NCBI GenBank assembly: GCA_040882255.1
Contig: JBBEBP010000007.1
Coordinates: forward strand, 62,001-126,000
Length of the DNA: 64,000 nucleotides
Direction: 5' to 3'
From: PWQG01 sp040882255
GTDB taxonomy: Bacteria > Pseudomonadota > Gammaproteobacteria > Pseudomonadales > Pseudohongiellaceae
Position numbers and translations under genes: made by a program. Shown here in pieces: positions 57,207-64,000 of the stretch (position 1 is its first letter; each line of letters starts with the position of its first letter). Below the pieces are notes generated by a model. It made no database searches. It saw nothing but the letters and a program-made list of their open reading frames with translations, and had not been told where the DNA came from.

Positions 57207-59966
57207 ATGAGCACAAAAGTACTGACGCGTATTTTCGGCAGCAGCAATTCCCGCAAACTGAAGAAACTCAACCGCATCGTGCGGCAGATCAATGCGCTGG
57301 AGGAAGAGTACGAGCAACTGTCCGACGCCGACCTGCTGGGCAAGACCGAACACTTCCGGGAGCGCCATGAAGGCGGCGAGAGTCTGGATCAACTGCTGCC
57401 GGAGGCCTTTGCCGCCGTCCGGGAGGCCAGCAAACGCACTCTGGGTCTGCGGCACTTCGATGTGCAGATGATTGGTGGCATTGTGCTGCACCAGGGCGAT
57501 ATCGCGGAAATGAAAACCGGCGAGGGCAAGACCCTGGTGGCGACTCTGCCAGCCTATCTGAACGGATTGACCGGCAAGGGCGTGCACATCATCACGGTCA
57601 ACGACTATCTGGCCAGCCGTGACGCCAACTGGATGCGTCCCCTCTATGAGTTGCTGGGACTGACCGTGGGGGTTGTTGTGGCCGGACAGGGTCCGGAGGA
57701 GAAGCGGGCTGCCTATCAGGCTTCGGTCAGCTTCGGCACCAACAACGAATTCGGCTTCGACTACCTGCGTGACAACATGGCCTTCCGCATCGAGGACCGT
57801 GTCCAGAAGCCCCTCAACTTTGCGGTGGTCGACGAGGTCGACTCCATCCTGATCGATGAAGCGCGCACACCACTGATCATTTCCGGCGCTGCGCAGGACA
57901 GCTCGCAGATGTACCGCGACATCAATGCACTGATCCCGAAGCTGGAGAAGGGAGAGACCAGTAACGAGGAGCGTTCTGCGCTGGCGCTGGAGCGCGAGCC
58001 GGTCAACGAGAGCGGCCACTTCATCATTGATGAAAAGACCCGGCAGGTGGAGTTGACCGAAGACGGGCATGCTTTCCTGGAAGATCTGCTGTCGCAGAAC
58101 AAGCTCCTGGAAGAAGGGGAGAGCCTGTACGCGGCCACCAATCTGGGACTGTTGCACCACATCCATTCAGCGCTGAAAGCACATTATCTGTACAACAAGG
58201 ACGTCGAGTACATCGTCAAGGACGGGCGTGTGGTGCTGATTGACGAGCACACCGGCCGGACGATGGAAGGGCGGCGCCTGTCCGAAGGCCTGCACCAGGC
58301 CATCGAGGCCAAGGAAGGACTGGAAATCCAGAACGAGAGCCAGACCATGGCCTCTACCACCTTCCAGAATTACTTCCGTCTGTACGACAAACTGTCCGGC
58401 ATGACCGGCACCGCAGATACCGAGGCCTTTGAGTTCAAGCAGATTTATGATCTGGATGTCGTGGTGATTCCGCCCAACCGCCCCATGCAGCGTATCGACA
58501 AGAACGATCTGGTGTTCCTGTCCATGGAGGAGAAATTCGATGCCATCGTCCAGGACATCAAGGAATTCTCCGAGGCCGGGGCGCCCATCCTGGTCGGCAC
58601 CGCTTCCATCGATAACTCCGAGGTGCTGTCGGAGCGGCTGAAGAAAGACAACGTGGCGCACGAGGTGCTGAATGCCAAGTTCCACGAGAAAGAAGCGCAG
58701 ATCATCGCGCAGGCGGGCCGGTCCGGCGCCGTGACCATTGCCACCAACATGGCGGGCCGCGGTACCGATATCGTGCTGGGCGGGAACTGGGAGGCCGAGG
58801 TCGCCGAGCTCGAGAACCCCACGCAGGAACAGATCGACGCGATCAAGGCTGACTGGCAGAAACGTCATGATCAGGTCGTGGAGGCCGGTGGCCTGCATAT
58901 CATCGGTACCGAGCGCCACGAATCACGCCGCATCGACAACCAGCTGCGGGGCCGTGCCGGCCGCCAGGGCGATCCGGGCTACTCGCGGTTCTACCTGTCA
59001 CTGGAAGACAGTCTGATGCGCATTTTCGCCTCGGACCGGGTCAAGAGTTTCATGCAGCGGCTGGGCATGGAGAAGGGCGAGGCCATCGAGCACAACATGG
59101 TGTCGCGCTCTATCGAGAAAGCGCAGCGCAAGGTCGAGGGACGCAATTTCGACATCCGCAAACAGCTGCTGGAATACGACAACGTGGCCAACGACCAGCG
59201 CCGCATCATCTACAGCCAGCGCAGTGAGATCATGGCCAGTGAAGACATCAGCGCGTTGATCGACAATATGCGCAATGATGTGGCCGACGAAGTGATCAGT
59301 AGTCATGTGCCGCCGCAGAGCATCTACGAACAGTGGGACATTCCCGGCCTGGAACAGACGCTGGAAGCGGAGTTCGGTGTGCGTGTTCCGGTGCAGGAAT
59401 GGCTGGACGAGGACAGCCGGCTGTACGAGGAAACGCTGCGGGAGAAGATCAAGGAGTCGCTGTCGGAGGCGTATCGCGACAAACGCGGGAAAGTCGGCGA
59501 GAAAATGAACCTGCTGGAAAAGCAGATCGTCCTGCAAATTCTCGATACCCTGTGGAAAGAACACCTGGCCGCCATGGATCACCTGCGCCAGGGCATTTCC
59601 CTGCGCGGCTATGCCGGCAAGAACCCCAAGCAGGAGTACAAGCGCGAGGCCTTCAATCTGTTCCAGGGACTGCTGACCCGTCTGCAGCACGACGTGATCC
59701 GCTTCCTGAGTCACGTGAAGGTGCGTTCGCCCGAGGAAATCGACGCGATCGAGCGCGCCAGGGAAGCGGAAAAGGCGAAGGAAACACTGCGCATGCAGCA
59801 TGCCGATGCCTCTGCCATGTCCGAGGAGGGCGAGGCGCGACAGGACGGTAGCGCCGGCGGCGGCAGGGAGCCCTTCGTTCGTGAGAAGCGCAAGGTGGGT
59901 CGTAACGAGGACTGCCCCTGTGGTTCCGGGAAGAAGTTCAAACATTGCCACGGCCGGCTCGAGTAG
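57207..59966 (+). CDS. secA: Preprotein translocase ATPase SecA
   Basis: 919 residues from the ATG at 57207 (MSTKVLTRIFGSSNSRKLKK); the frame is open to 57078, but the extra 43 residues are not family sequence. Walker A is MKTGEGKTLV (GEGKT at 105-109), Walker B VVDEVDSILIDEARTPLI, and motif VI GRAGRQGDPG. The C-terminal zinc finger that binds SecB is complete: Cys903, Cys905, Cys914 and His915 (CPCGSGKKFKHCHG). It drives export of the many secreted and lipoproteins in this window. Confidence 0.98.
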   Translation: MSTKVLTRIFGSSNSRKLKKLNRIVRQINALEEEYEQLSDADLLGKTEHFRERHEGGESLDQLLPEAFAAVREASKRTLGLRHFDVQMIGGIVLHQGDIAEMKTGEGKTLVATLPAYLNGLTGKGVHIITVNDYLASRDANWMRPLYELLGLTVGVVVAGQGPEEKRAAYQASVSFGTNNEFGFDYLRDNMAFRIEDRVQKPLNFAVVDEVDSILIDEARTPLIISGAAQDSSQMYRDINALIPKLEKGETSNEERSALALEREPVNESGHFIIDEKTRQVELTEDGHAFLEDLLSQNKLLEEGESLYAATNLGLLHHIHSALKAHYLYNKDVEYIVKDGRVVLIDEHTGRTMEGRRLSEGLHQAIEAKEGLEIQNESQTMASTTFQNYFRLYDKLSGMTGTADTEAFEFKQIYDLDVVVIPPNRPMQRIDKNDLVFLSMEEKFDAIVQDIKEFSEAGAPILVGTASIDNSEVLSERLKKDNVAHEVLNAKFHEKEAQIIAQAGRSGAVTIATNMAGRGTDIVLGGNWEAEVAELENPTQEQIDAIKADWQKRHDQVVEAGGLHIIGTERHESRRIDNQLRGRAGRQGDPGYSRFYLSLEDSLMRIFASDRVKSFMQRLGMEKGEAIEHNMVSRSIEKAQRKVEGRNFDIRKQLLEYDNVANDQRRIIYSQRSEIMASEDISALIDNMRNDVADEVISSHVPPQSIYEQWDIPGLEQTLEAEFGVRVPVQEWLDEDSRLYEETLREKIKESLSEAYRDKRGKVGEKMNLLEKQIVLQILDTLWKEHLAAMDHLRQGISLRGYAGKNPKQEYKREAFNLFQGLLTRLQHDVIRFLSHVKVRSPEEIDAIERAREAEKAKETLRMQHADASAMSEEGEARQDGSAGGGREPFVREKRKVGRNEDCPCGSGKKFKHCHGRLE

Positions 59967-60201
59967 GGCCGGAGGAAAGCAATGACTGCTCCGGGAATAT
60001 CCGTGGGTAACAGGAATGGAGTTTGTTGATCTCGCAGAGATCGCCAAGGACGCCAAGGAAGACAGGCCATGACGGAACACGAAACCGGGCACAAGGCGTT
60101 GATTCAGTGTCAAAGCCCCGGACTGGCCAACTTTCTCATGCATTTCTCTGCGTTCTTGGCGAGCTCTGCGAGAGGCTAAATGACGAACCAAAGGAATACA
60201 C
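59967..60201. other. secA-argJ intergenic region holding an inverted-repeat element
   Basis: 235 bases without a plausible gene. Most of it is the 142-bp inverted repeat at 60031-60172. A short ribosome site AAGGA stands before argJ. No poly-T terminator for secA is visible. Confidence 0.6.
60031..60172. repeat. 142-bp imperfect inverted repeat (MITE-like or REP-like element)
   Basis: The 30-base left arm at 60031-60060 matches the reverse complement of 60143-60172 at 25 of 30 positions, including an unbroken CTCGCAGAG and TCGCCAAG. The arms contain short related units of about nine bases (TCGCAGAGA, TCGCCAAGGA, CGCCAAGGA). The 82-base centre has weaker internal pairing (GGCCA near 60065 with TGGCC near 60124) and no coding capacity. 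Arms of this kind recur as dispersed non-coding repeats in many proteobacterial genomes, as I recall them, but I see only one copy in this window. Confidence 0.7.
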
Positions 60202-61425
60202 ATGGCTACCACTGATCTGGAACAGACCCCGGTATATCCCGTGGCCGGTGTGAGGCTTGCTACTGTCCAGGCGGGTATCCGCTACCGGGAGCGGCGCGAC
60301 CTTGTTGTGATCGAACTGGCGGAGAACAGTCGGACTGCGGCAGTGTTCACCCGCAATGCGTTCTGTGCCGCTCCCGTCGTTGTGGCCCGGGAGCATCTCG
60401 CGCATTCGGCTGGTGACACCCGCTACCTGCTGATCAATGCGGGTAATGCCAATGCGGGAACCGGCGAGCGTGGCCGCCAGGATGCGCTGCGCAGCTGCGA
60501 GACGCTGGCCGGGAGTGCCGACGTTCCGGTCGCCGCCGTATTGCCTTTTTCCACCGGCGTGATTGGCGAACACCTGCCCATGGACCGGCTGCTGGCCGGC
60601 ATCGGGGCCGCGTTGCCCCGTCTGGCGGCCGATGGCTGGCAGGAGGCGGCGAGAGGCATCATGACCACGGATACGCGACCCAAGTTGCGTTCACGTCAGG
60701 TGGAGACTGCAACGGGTACCGTGACCCTGACCGGTTTCTGCAAGGGCGCTGGCATGATCCGTCCGGACATGGCCACGATGCTGGCGTATCTGTTCACGGA
60801 CGCTGCGGTGTCGCAAAAAGATCTGCAGCAATTGTTGCGCAGCGCGACGGAACAGTCCTTCAACCGGATCACCGTGGATGGTGATACCTCCACCAACGAT
60901 GCCTGCACATTGAGTGCCACCGGGCAGAGTGCTGTGGCGTTGTCGGCGGGTGACGGAGAGGACTGGCAGGCCTTCAGCAAAGCGGTTCATGAACTGATGC
61001 AGGAACTGGCGATCAGCATCATTCATGATGCGGAAGGCGCCCGCAAATTCGTTACGGTCGATGTCACTGGCGGCGGCAATTCAGAGGAGTGTCTGCGGGT
61101 GGCCTATGCCATCGCCGAGTCGCCGCTGGTCAAGACGGCCCTGACCGCCTCCGACCCCAACTGGGGGCGCATTCTGGCCGCAGTGGGCCGGGCCGGGATC
61201 CGCGAGCTGGATGTGGGCCGCGTACGGATCTGGCTGGATGATGTACCCATTGTCAGTGGTGGTATGGTGGATGAGCATTACCGCGAGGCGGCCGGTCAGG
61301 CCGTGATGCAGCAGGAGTCCATCCGTATTACGGTAGATCTGGCACGTGGGGAGGTCGCCGAACGGGTCTGGACATCGGACCTGTCCGAAGAGTACGTGCG
61401 GATCAACGCGTCCTACCGTAGCTGA
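60202..61425 (+). CDS. argJ: Bifunctional glutamate N-acetyltransferase / amino-acid acetyltransferase ArgJ
   Basis: 407 residues. ArgJ recycles the acetyl group from N-acetylornithine to glutamate and can also use acetyl-CoA, at the ends of the cyclic arginine pathway. The precursor cleaves itself before Thr192 (RPDMATML), the new N-terminal nucleophile of the beta chain. GNANAGTGERG, STGVIGEHLPMDRLLAGI (oxyanion and substrate region) and the C-terminal NASYRS are family features. AAGGA lies eight bases before the start. Confidence 0.96.
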   Translation: MATTDLEQTPVYPVAGVRLATVQAGIRYRERRDLVVIELAENSRTAAVFTRNAFCAAPVVVAREHLAHSAGDTRYLLINAGNANAGTGERGRQDALRSCETLAGSADVPVAAVLPFSTGVIGEHLPMDRLLAGIGAALPRLAADGWQEAARGIMTTDTRPKLRSRQVETATGTVTLTGFCKGAGMIRPDMATMLAYLFTDAAVSQKDLQQLLRSATEQSFNRITVDGDTSTNDACTLSATGQSAVALSAGDGEDWQAFSKAVHELMQELAISIIHDAEGARKFVTVDVTGGGNSEECLRVAYAIAESPLVKTALTASDPNWGRILAAVGRAGIRELDVGRVRIWLDDVPIVSGGMVDEHYREAAGQAVMQQESIRITVDLARGEVAERVWTSDLSEEYVRINASYRS

Positions 61426-61442
61426 CGGGTCCGGGGCGCATT

Positions 61443-62369
61443 TCACTGCAGAAAACGTATGCCGGCCACGCCCCGGGCTCCATGGCGCCGGGCTTCGTCC
61501 AGTTCATTGCGGCCCAGACCGCCCTGTGCATAGACCGGCAGGTTCATACCCTTCAGCATTTCCGCGAACCGCTCCCAGCCCAGCGTCACCGCGCCAGGGT
61601 GTGAAGCGGTCTCCTGCACCGGTGAGAGGGTGGCGTAGTCCGCGCCCAGTTCCATGGCCATGGCCAACTCCTCTATCGTGTGACACGAGGCTCCCAGAAG
61701 GAGATCTTCCGCGACCGGGCGTTCCCGGAACTCGCCCAGCCGGCGGCTGTTGAGATGGCAGCCGCCGAAACGGGAGCACAGGGGGTGTTTCGGATCGATG
61801 TTCAGCAGTATCCGCCGGCGAACCTGCCCGGGCAGCTGGCTCGCCGCTTCCAGCACCCGGTCCATGGCATCTGCGTCCAGGGCAGGCTGACGTAACTGGA
61901 TCAGCCCCTCGTGGTGCGCTGCCAGGTGCCGCAGTTGGCGCAATGCCTGCTGTGCGTCATCGGCCGCCGGCGTGATGGCCAGCAGGTCGTGCAGGCGCAG
62001 GCAGCGGATGATGGGACGGTTGGCGACGGGAAAGTCTTGCGGATCCAGCTCGTCGACCGGTACCCAGCGCAGGGGCTGGTCTTCCATGCCCCGGGGCGTG
62101 CCGCGCCACTCGCGTACCGTCCAGACATCCAGCAATACCCGCCGGTCGCCGTAATCATGGGATACGCGGCACAGGGGTTCGGTTCGGACCGTCTGCAGGT
62201 CCAGCTCCTCGGACAGCTCCCGGTGCAACGCCTGTTGCACGGTCTCGCCGGATTCCACCTTGCCGCCCGGAAACTCCCACAGGTCGCCCTGGTGTGCTTT
62301 GGGGGGGCGGCGCGAGATCAGTATCCGTTGGTCAGGGGAGCGGATCACGCCTACAGCAACGTGAATCAA
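61443..62369 (-). CDS. Nudix hydrolase (MutT type) fused to a ThiE-like domain
   Basis: 308 residues. Residues 1-130 are a MutT-like Nudix domain with a complete box (GGKVESGETVQQALHRELSE, then EL), expected to clear 8-oxo-dGTP. Residues 135 to 308 are a TIM-barrel domain like thiamine-phosphate synthase (LIQLRQPALDADAM; LGASCHTIEELAMAMELGADY; PVYAQGGLGRNELDEARRHGA). The same two-domain protein is common in Pseudomonas beside argJ and yacG. The ThiE part lacks an obvious full active site, and thiamine activity is not established for the fusion. It overlaps yacG by four bases. Confidence 0.92.
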   Translation of the reverse strand: MIHVAVGVIRSPDQRILISRRPPKAHQGDLWEFPGGKVESGETVQQALHRELSEELDLQTVRTEPLCRVSHDYGDRRVLLDVWTVREWRGTPRGMEDQPLRWVPVDELDPQDFPVANRPIIRCLRLHDLLAITPAADDAQQALRQLRHLAAHHEGLIQLRQPALDADAMDRVLEAASQLPGQVRRRILLNIDPKHPLCSRFGGCHLNSRRLGEFRERPVAEDLLLGASCHTIEELAMAMELGADYATLSPVQETASHPGAVTLGWERFAEMLKGMNLPVYAQGGLGRNELDEARRHGARGVAGIRFLQ

Positions 62370-62590
62370 TGTCGGTGCGACTCCGTGTCCGACTGGCCGG
62401 AGAGCAGGGCGGATTCCAGGTCTTCAGGGGCGGCCGGCTCTCCGGGGATGCTGTGGCGCTCACTGGCCCACTCGCCGAAGTCGATCAGCTTGCAGCGCTC
62501 GCTGCAGAACGGGCGCCAGTGGTTCTCTTCCTTCCAGATCACGATCTCGTTGCAGTTGGGGCAATTGACGGTCAGTGATTGCTTGCTCAT
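62366..62590 (-). CDS. yacG: DNA gyrase inhibitor YacG (zinc-binding)
   Basis: 74 residues from the ATG at 62590; the open frame to 62716 overlaps coaE and lacks family sequence. The zinc site is Cys10, Cys13, Cys29 and Cys33 (CPNC and CSERC), followed by the signature CKLIDFGEWASERHSIPGEP. YacG binds GyrB and inhibits gyrase in E. coli. It sits in its common place downstream of coaE. Confidence 0.94.
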   Translation of the reverse strand: MSKQSLTVNCPNCNEIVIWKEENHWRPFCSERCKLIDFGEWASERHSIPGEPAAPEDLESALLSGQSDTESHRH

Positions 62591-62621
62591 GGTTCGATGT
62601 TTCCTGTGATGGTCCCCGTGT

Positions 62622-63233
62622 TCATCGTCCCGTGCGGCCCTGCAGGGCGCACAGTCGTTGATAGCAGGCGTGTTGCTGGTCCACCGCTTCCTGTAGCTGT
62701 GCCAGGTCGCCGTCATTGACGATCACGTCCGAGGCCTGCGAAAGGCGATGGCTGCGGCTCATCTGCGCGTCCATGATGGCCTGCACGGTTTCCAGGCTGC
62801 TGTCGTCCCGGGCCATGGTGCGCTCCCGTTGCAGCGCTTCCGGGATATCGATCACCAGTACCCGGTCCACGAGCTGGTCCTGGCCGCTTTCCAGTAACAA
62901 CGGTGATACCAGTATGGTGTAGCAGGCATCGCTTTCCTGCAACTGCCGGATGATCTCGTCCCGGATCAACGGGTGTAGCAGGGCTTCCAGCCAGTGTTTC
63001 TCGGCCGGGTCGTGAAAAATGATCTCGCGCAGTGCGGGGCGGTTCAGCCGGCCGTCGGCCTGTAGCACTTGATCGCCGAAGTGCGCGGCAATGGCGGCCA
63101 ACGCCGGCGTACCCGCTTCCACCACCTGTCGGGATACCACGTCGGCATCCACCACCGGCACACCGTGTTCGGCAAAACGCCGGGTGGCGGCCGACTTGCC
63201 GCTGCCGATGCCGCCGGTCAGCCCGATGATCAC
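62622..63233 (-). CDS. coaE: Dephospho-CoA kinase CoaE
   Basis: 203 residues from a GTG at 63233 that overlaps the pilD stop (GTGA). P-loop GGIGSGKS at residues 7-14; DADVVSRQVVEAGTPAL and VSPLLLESGQDQLVDRVLVI are CoaE signatures. It phosphorylates dephospho-CoA, the last step of coenzyme A synthesis. The frame is open much further upstream, but that part is pilD in another frame. Confidence 0.95.
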   Translation of the reverse strand: MIIGLTGGIGSGKSAATRRFAEHGVPVVDADVVSRQVVEAGTPALAAIAAHFGDQVLQADGRLNRPALREIIFHDPAEKHWLEALLHPLIRDEIIRQLQESDACYTILVSPLLLESGQDQLVDRVLVIDIPEALQRERTMARDDSSLETVQAIMDAQMSRSHRLSQASDVIVNDGDLAQLQEAVDQQHACYQRLCALQGRTGR

Positions 63234-64000
63234 GGAGCCGCCACTGAAAGCCAGGCCGCCATCAGCGGGTCGCCGAACAGCAGGGTGAGGAAGCCGGCTC
63301 CGGCCAGATAGGGGCCGAACGGAATAGGCTGGTTGCGATCCTGTCCCCCCAGTGTCAGTTGCAGGGTGCCGACGATCGCGCCCACCAGCGAGGACAACAG
63401 GATCACGGTGAGCAGGTGTTGCCACCCCAGCCAGGCTCCCAGGGCCGCCAGCAATTTGAAATCGCCGTAGCCCATGCCTTCCTTGCCGGTCAGCAGCCGG
63501 AACAGCCAGTAGATACTCCACAGGCTGAGGTAGCCCAGTACCGCGCCAAGCAGGGCGTCGCGCGGGCCGATTCCCGTGCCAATGCCCCATACGCTGAGCA
63601 GCAGGCCCAGCCACAGCAATGGCAGGGTGATGTTGTCCGGCAGCAGCTGATGGTCGGCGTCAATCAGGGTCAGCGCCAGCAGGGACCAGGCAAATACCAG
63701 CAGGGCCAGCGTATCCACAGTGGCGCCATAGCGCCAGACCACGGTAAAGGCCAGGGCGGCGCTGATCGCTTCCACGATCGGGTAGCGCGCGGCGATCCGG
63801 CCACGGCAACTGGCGCAGCGCCCCCGCAGTGCCAGGTAGCTGAGCACCGGTATGTTCTGCCAGGGCTGGATGGCAGCGTTGCAGTGCGGGCAGTGCGAAC
63901 CGGGCGACACCAGGTTGAAGCGCTTGTGGCCGGGTACCGGATCGGCCATGGGGGTCTGCTTCTCATCCAGCGACAGGAATTCCATGCACTGCTGACGCCA
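63230..64000 (-). CDS. pilD: Type IV prepilin peptidase PilD (5' end outside window)
   Basis: 257 codons plus the stop are present and the frame is open to the window edge; codons before the first in-window ATG read WRQQC, matching the family N terminus, so the true start lies beyond 64000. The tetracysteine zinc motif is complete (CPHCN and CASC), and the aspartate-protease signatures are LIDADHQLLPD and GMGYGDFKLLAALGA. PilD cleaves and N-methylates type IV pilins and type II secretion pseudopilins. coaE follows with a four-base overlap, as in Pseudomonas pilBCD-coaE. Confidence 0.95.
   Translation of the reverse strand, partial: WRQQCMEFLSLDEKQTPMADPVPGHKRFNLVSPGSHCPHCNAAIQPWQNIPVLSYLALRGRCASCRGRIAARYPIVEAISAALAFTVVWRYGATVDTLALLVFAWSLLALTLIDADHQLLPDNITLPLLWLGLLLSVWGIGTGIGPRDALLGAVLGYLSLWSIYWLFRLLTGKEGMGYGDFKLLAALGAWLGWQHLLTVILLSSLVGAIVGTLQLTLGGQDRNQPIPFGPYLAGAGFLTLLFGDPLMAAWLSVAAP

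Noticed and set aside
1..64000. CRISPR arrays, tRNA genes, phage genes or transposases
   Set aside because: No regularly spaced repeats, no cloverleaf-like sequence that I could recognise, and no integrase or transposase motif in any convincing frame.

Overview
The window is a compact, GC-rich gammaproteobacterial chromosome segment made almost entirely of housekeeping genes. Gene order from about 9.4 kb to the right end closely follows the region of Pseudomonas and relatives running from ptsO-rapZ-ptsN-rpoN-lptBAC through murA-hisGD, algW, cysDNC, zapE, rplM-rpsI, petABC, sspAB, lpoA/rsmI, rnpB, the dcw cluster, secA and argJ to coaE-pilD. Short HisG (which needs HisZ), a CysN-CysC fusion, an algW-type protease beside hisD and a PVWY cytochrome b all fit a Pseudomonas or Ectothiorhodospiraceae-like lineage. 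I cannot name a genus.

Layout. 0-9.4 kb is the least conserved part: a truncated membrane protein, a coiled-coil lipoprotein, a secreted protein of unknown function, an Mrp-type Fe-S carrier, an AGCS amino-acid/Na+ symporter, a two-subunit solute/Na+ symporter (DUF4212 plus SSS), a LysR regulator and an S9 oligopeptidase. 9.4-17.7 kb (minus strand) carries darP, the nitrogen PTS (ptsO, rapZ, ptsN), rpoN, LPS transport (lptB, lptA, lptC), Kdo synthesis (kdsC, kdsD) and a Ca2+/Na+ antiporter. 17.8-22 kb (plus) holds mlaC, ibaG, murA, hisG and hisD. 22-26.8 kb (minus) holds a DegS/AlgW protease, cysNC, cysD and zapG. 27-33.2 kb (plus) holds zapE, rplM, rpsI, petA, a fused cytochrome b-c1 gene, sspA and sspB. 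33.2-36.7 kb (minus) holds dolP, diaA, yraN and lpoA. 36.9-59.97 kb (plus) holds rsmI, rnpB, the complete division and cell-wall cluster mraZ to ftsZ, lpxC, a small membrane protein and secA. The right end has argJ (plus) and a minus-strand group of pilD (cut by the window edge), coaE, yacG and a Nudix/ThiE-like protein.

Most of the genes build or guard the envelope: peptidoglycan precursors and septation, lipid A and LPS transport, outer-membrane lipoproteins, periplasmic quality control and protein export. RpoN and the PTS-Ntr proteins supply regulation.

I found no mobile element with a transposase, no CRISPR, no tRNA and no obviously new multi-gene system. The points worth a second look are departures from the conserved order: a 142-bp inverted-repeat element between secA and argJ; a single-gene cytochrome b-c1 fusion; a short membrane protein in the place of an M23 peptidase or SecM, followed by mutually exclusive hairpins before secA; an orphan mlaC without mlaFED or mlaB; no hpf between rpoN and ptsN; and a roughly 110-residue soluble insert in the AGCS symporter.
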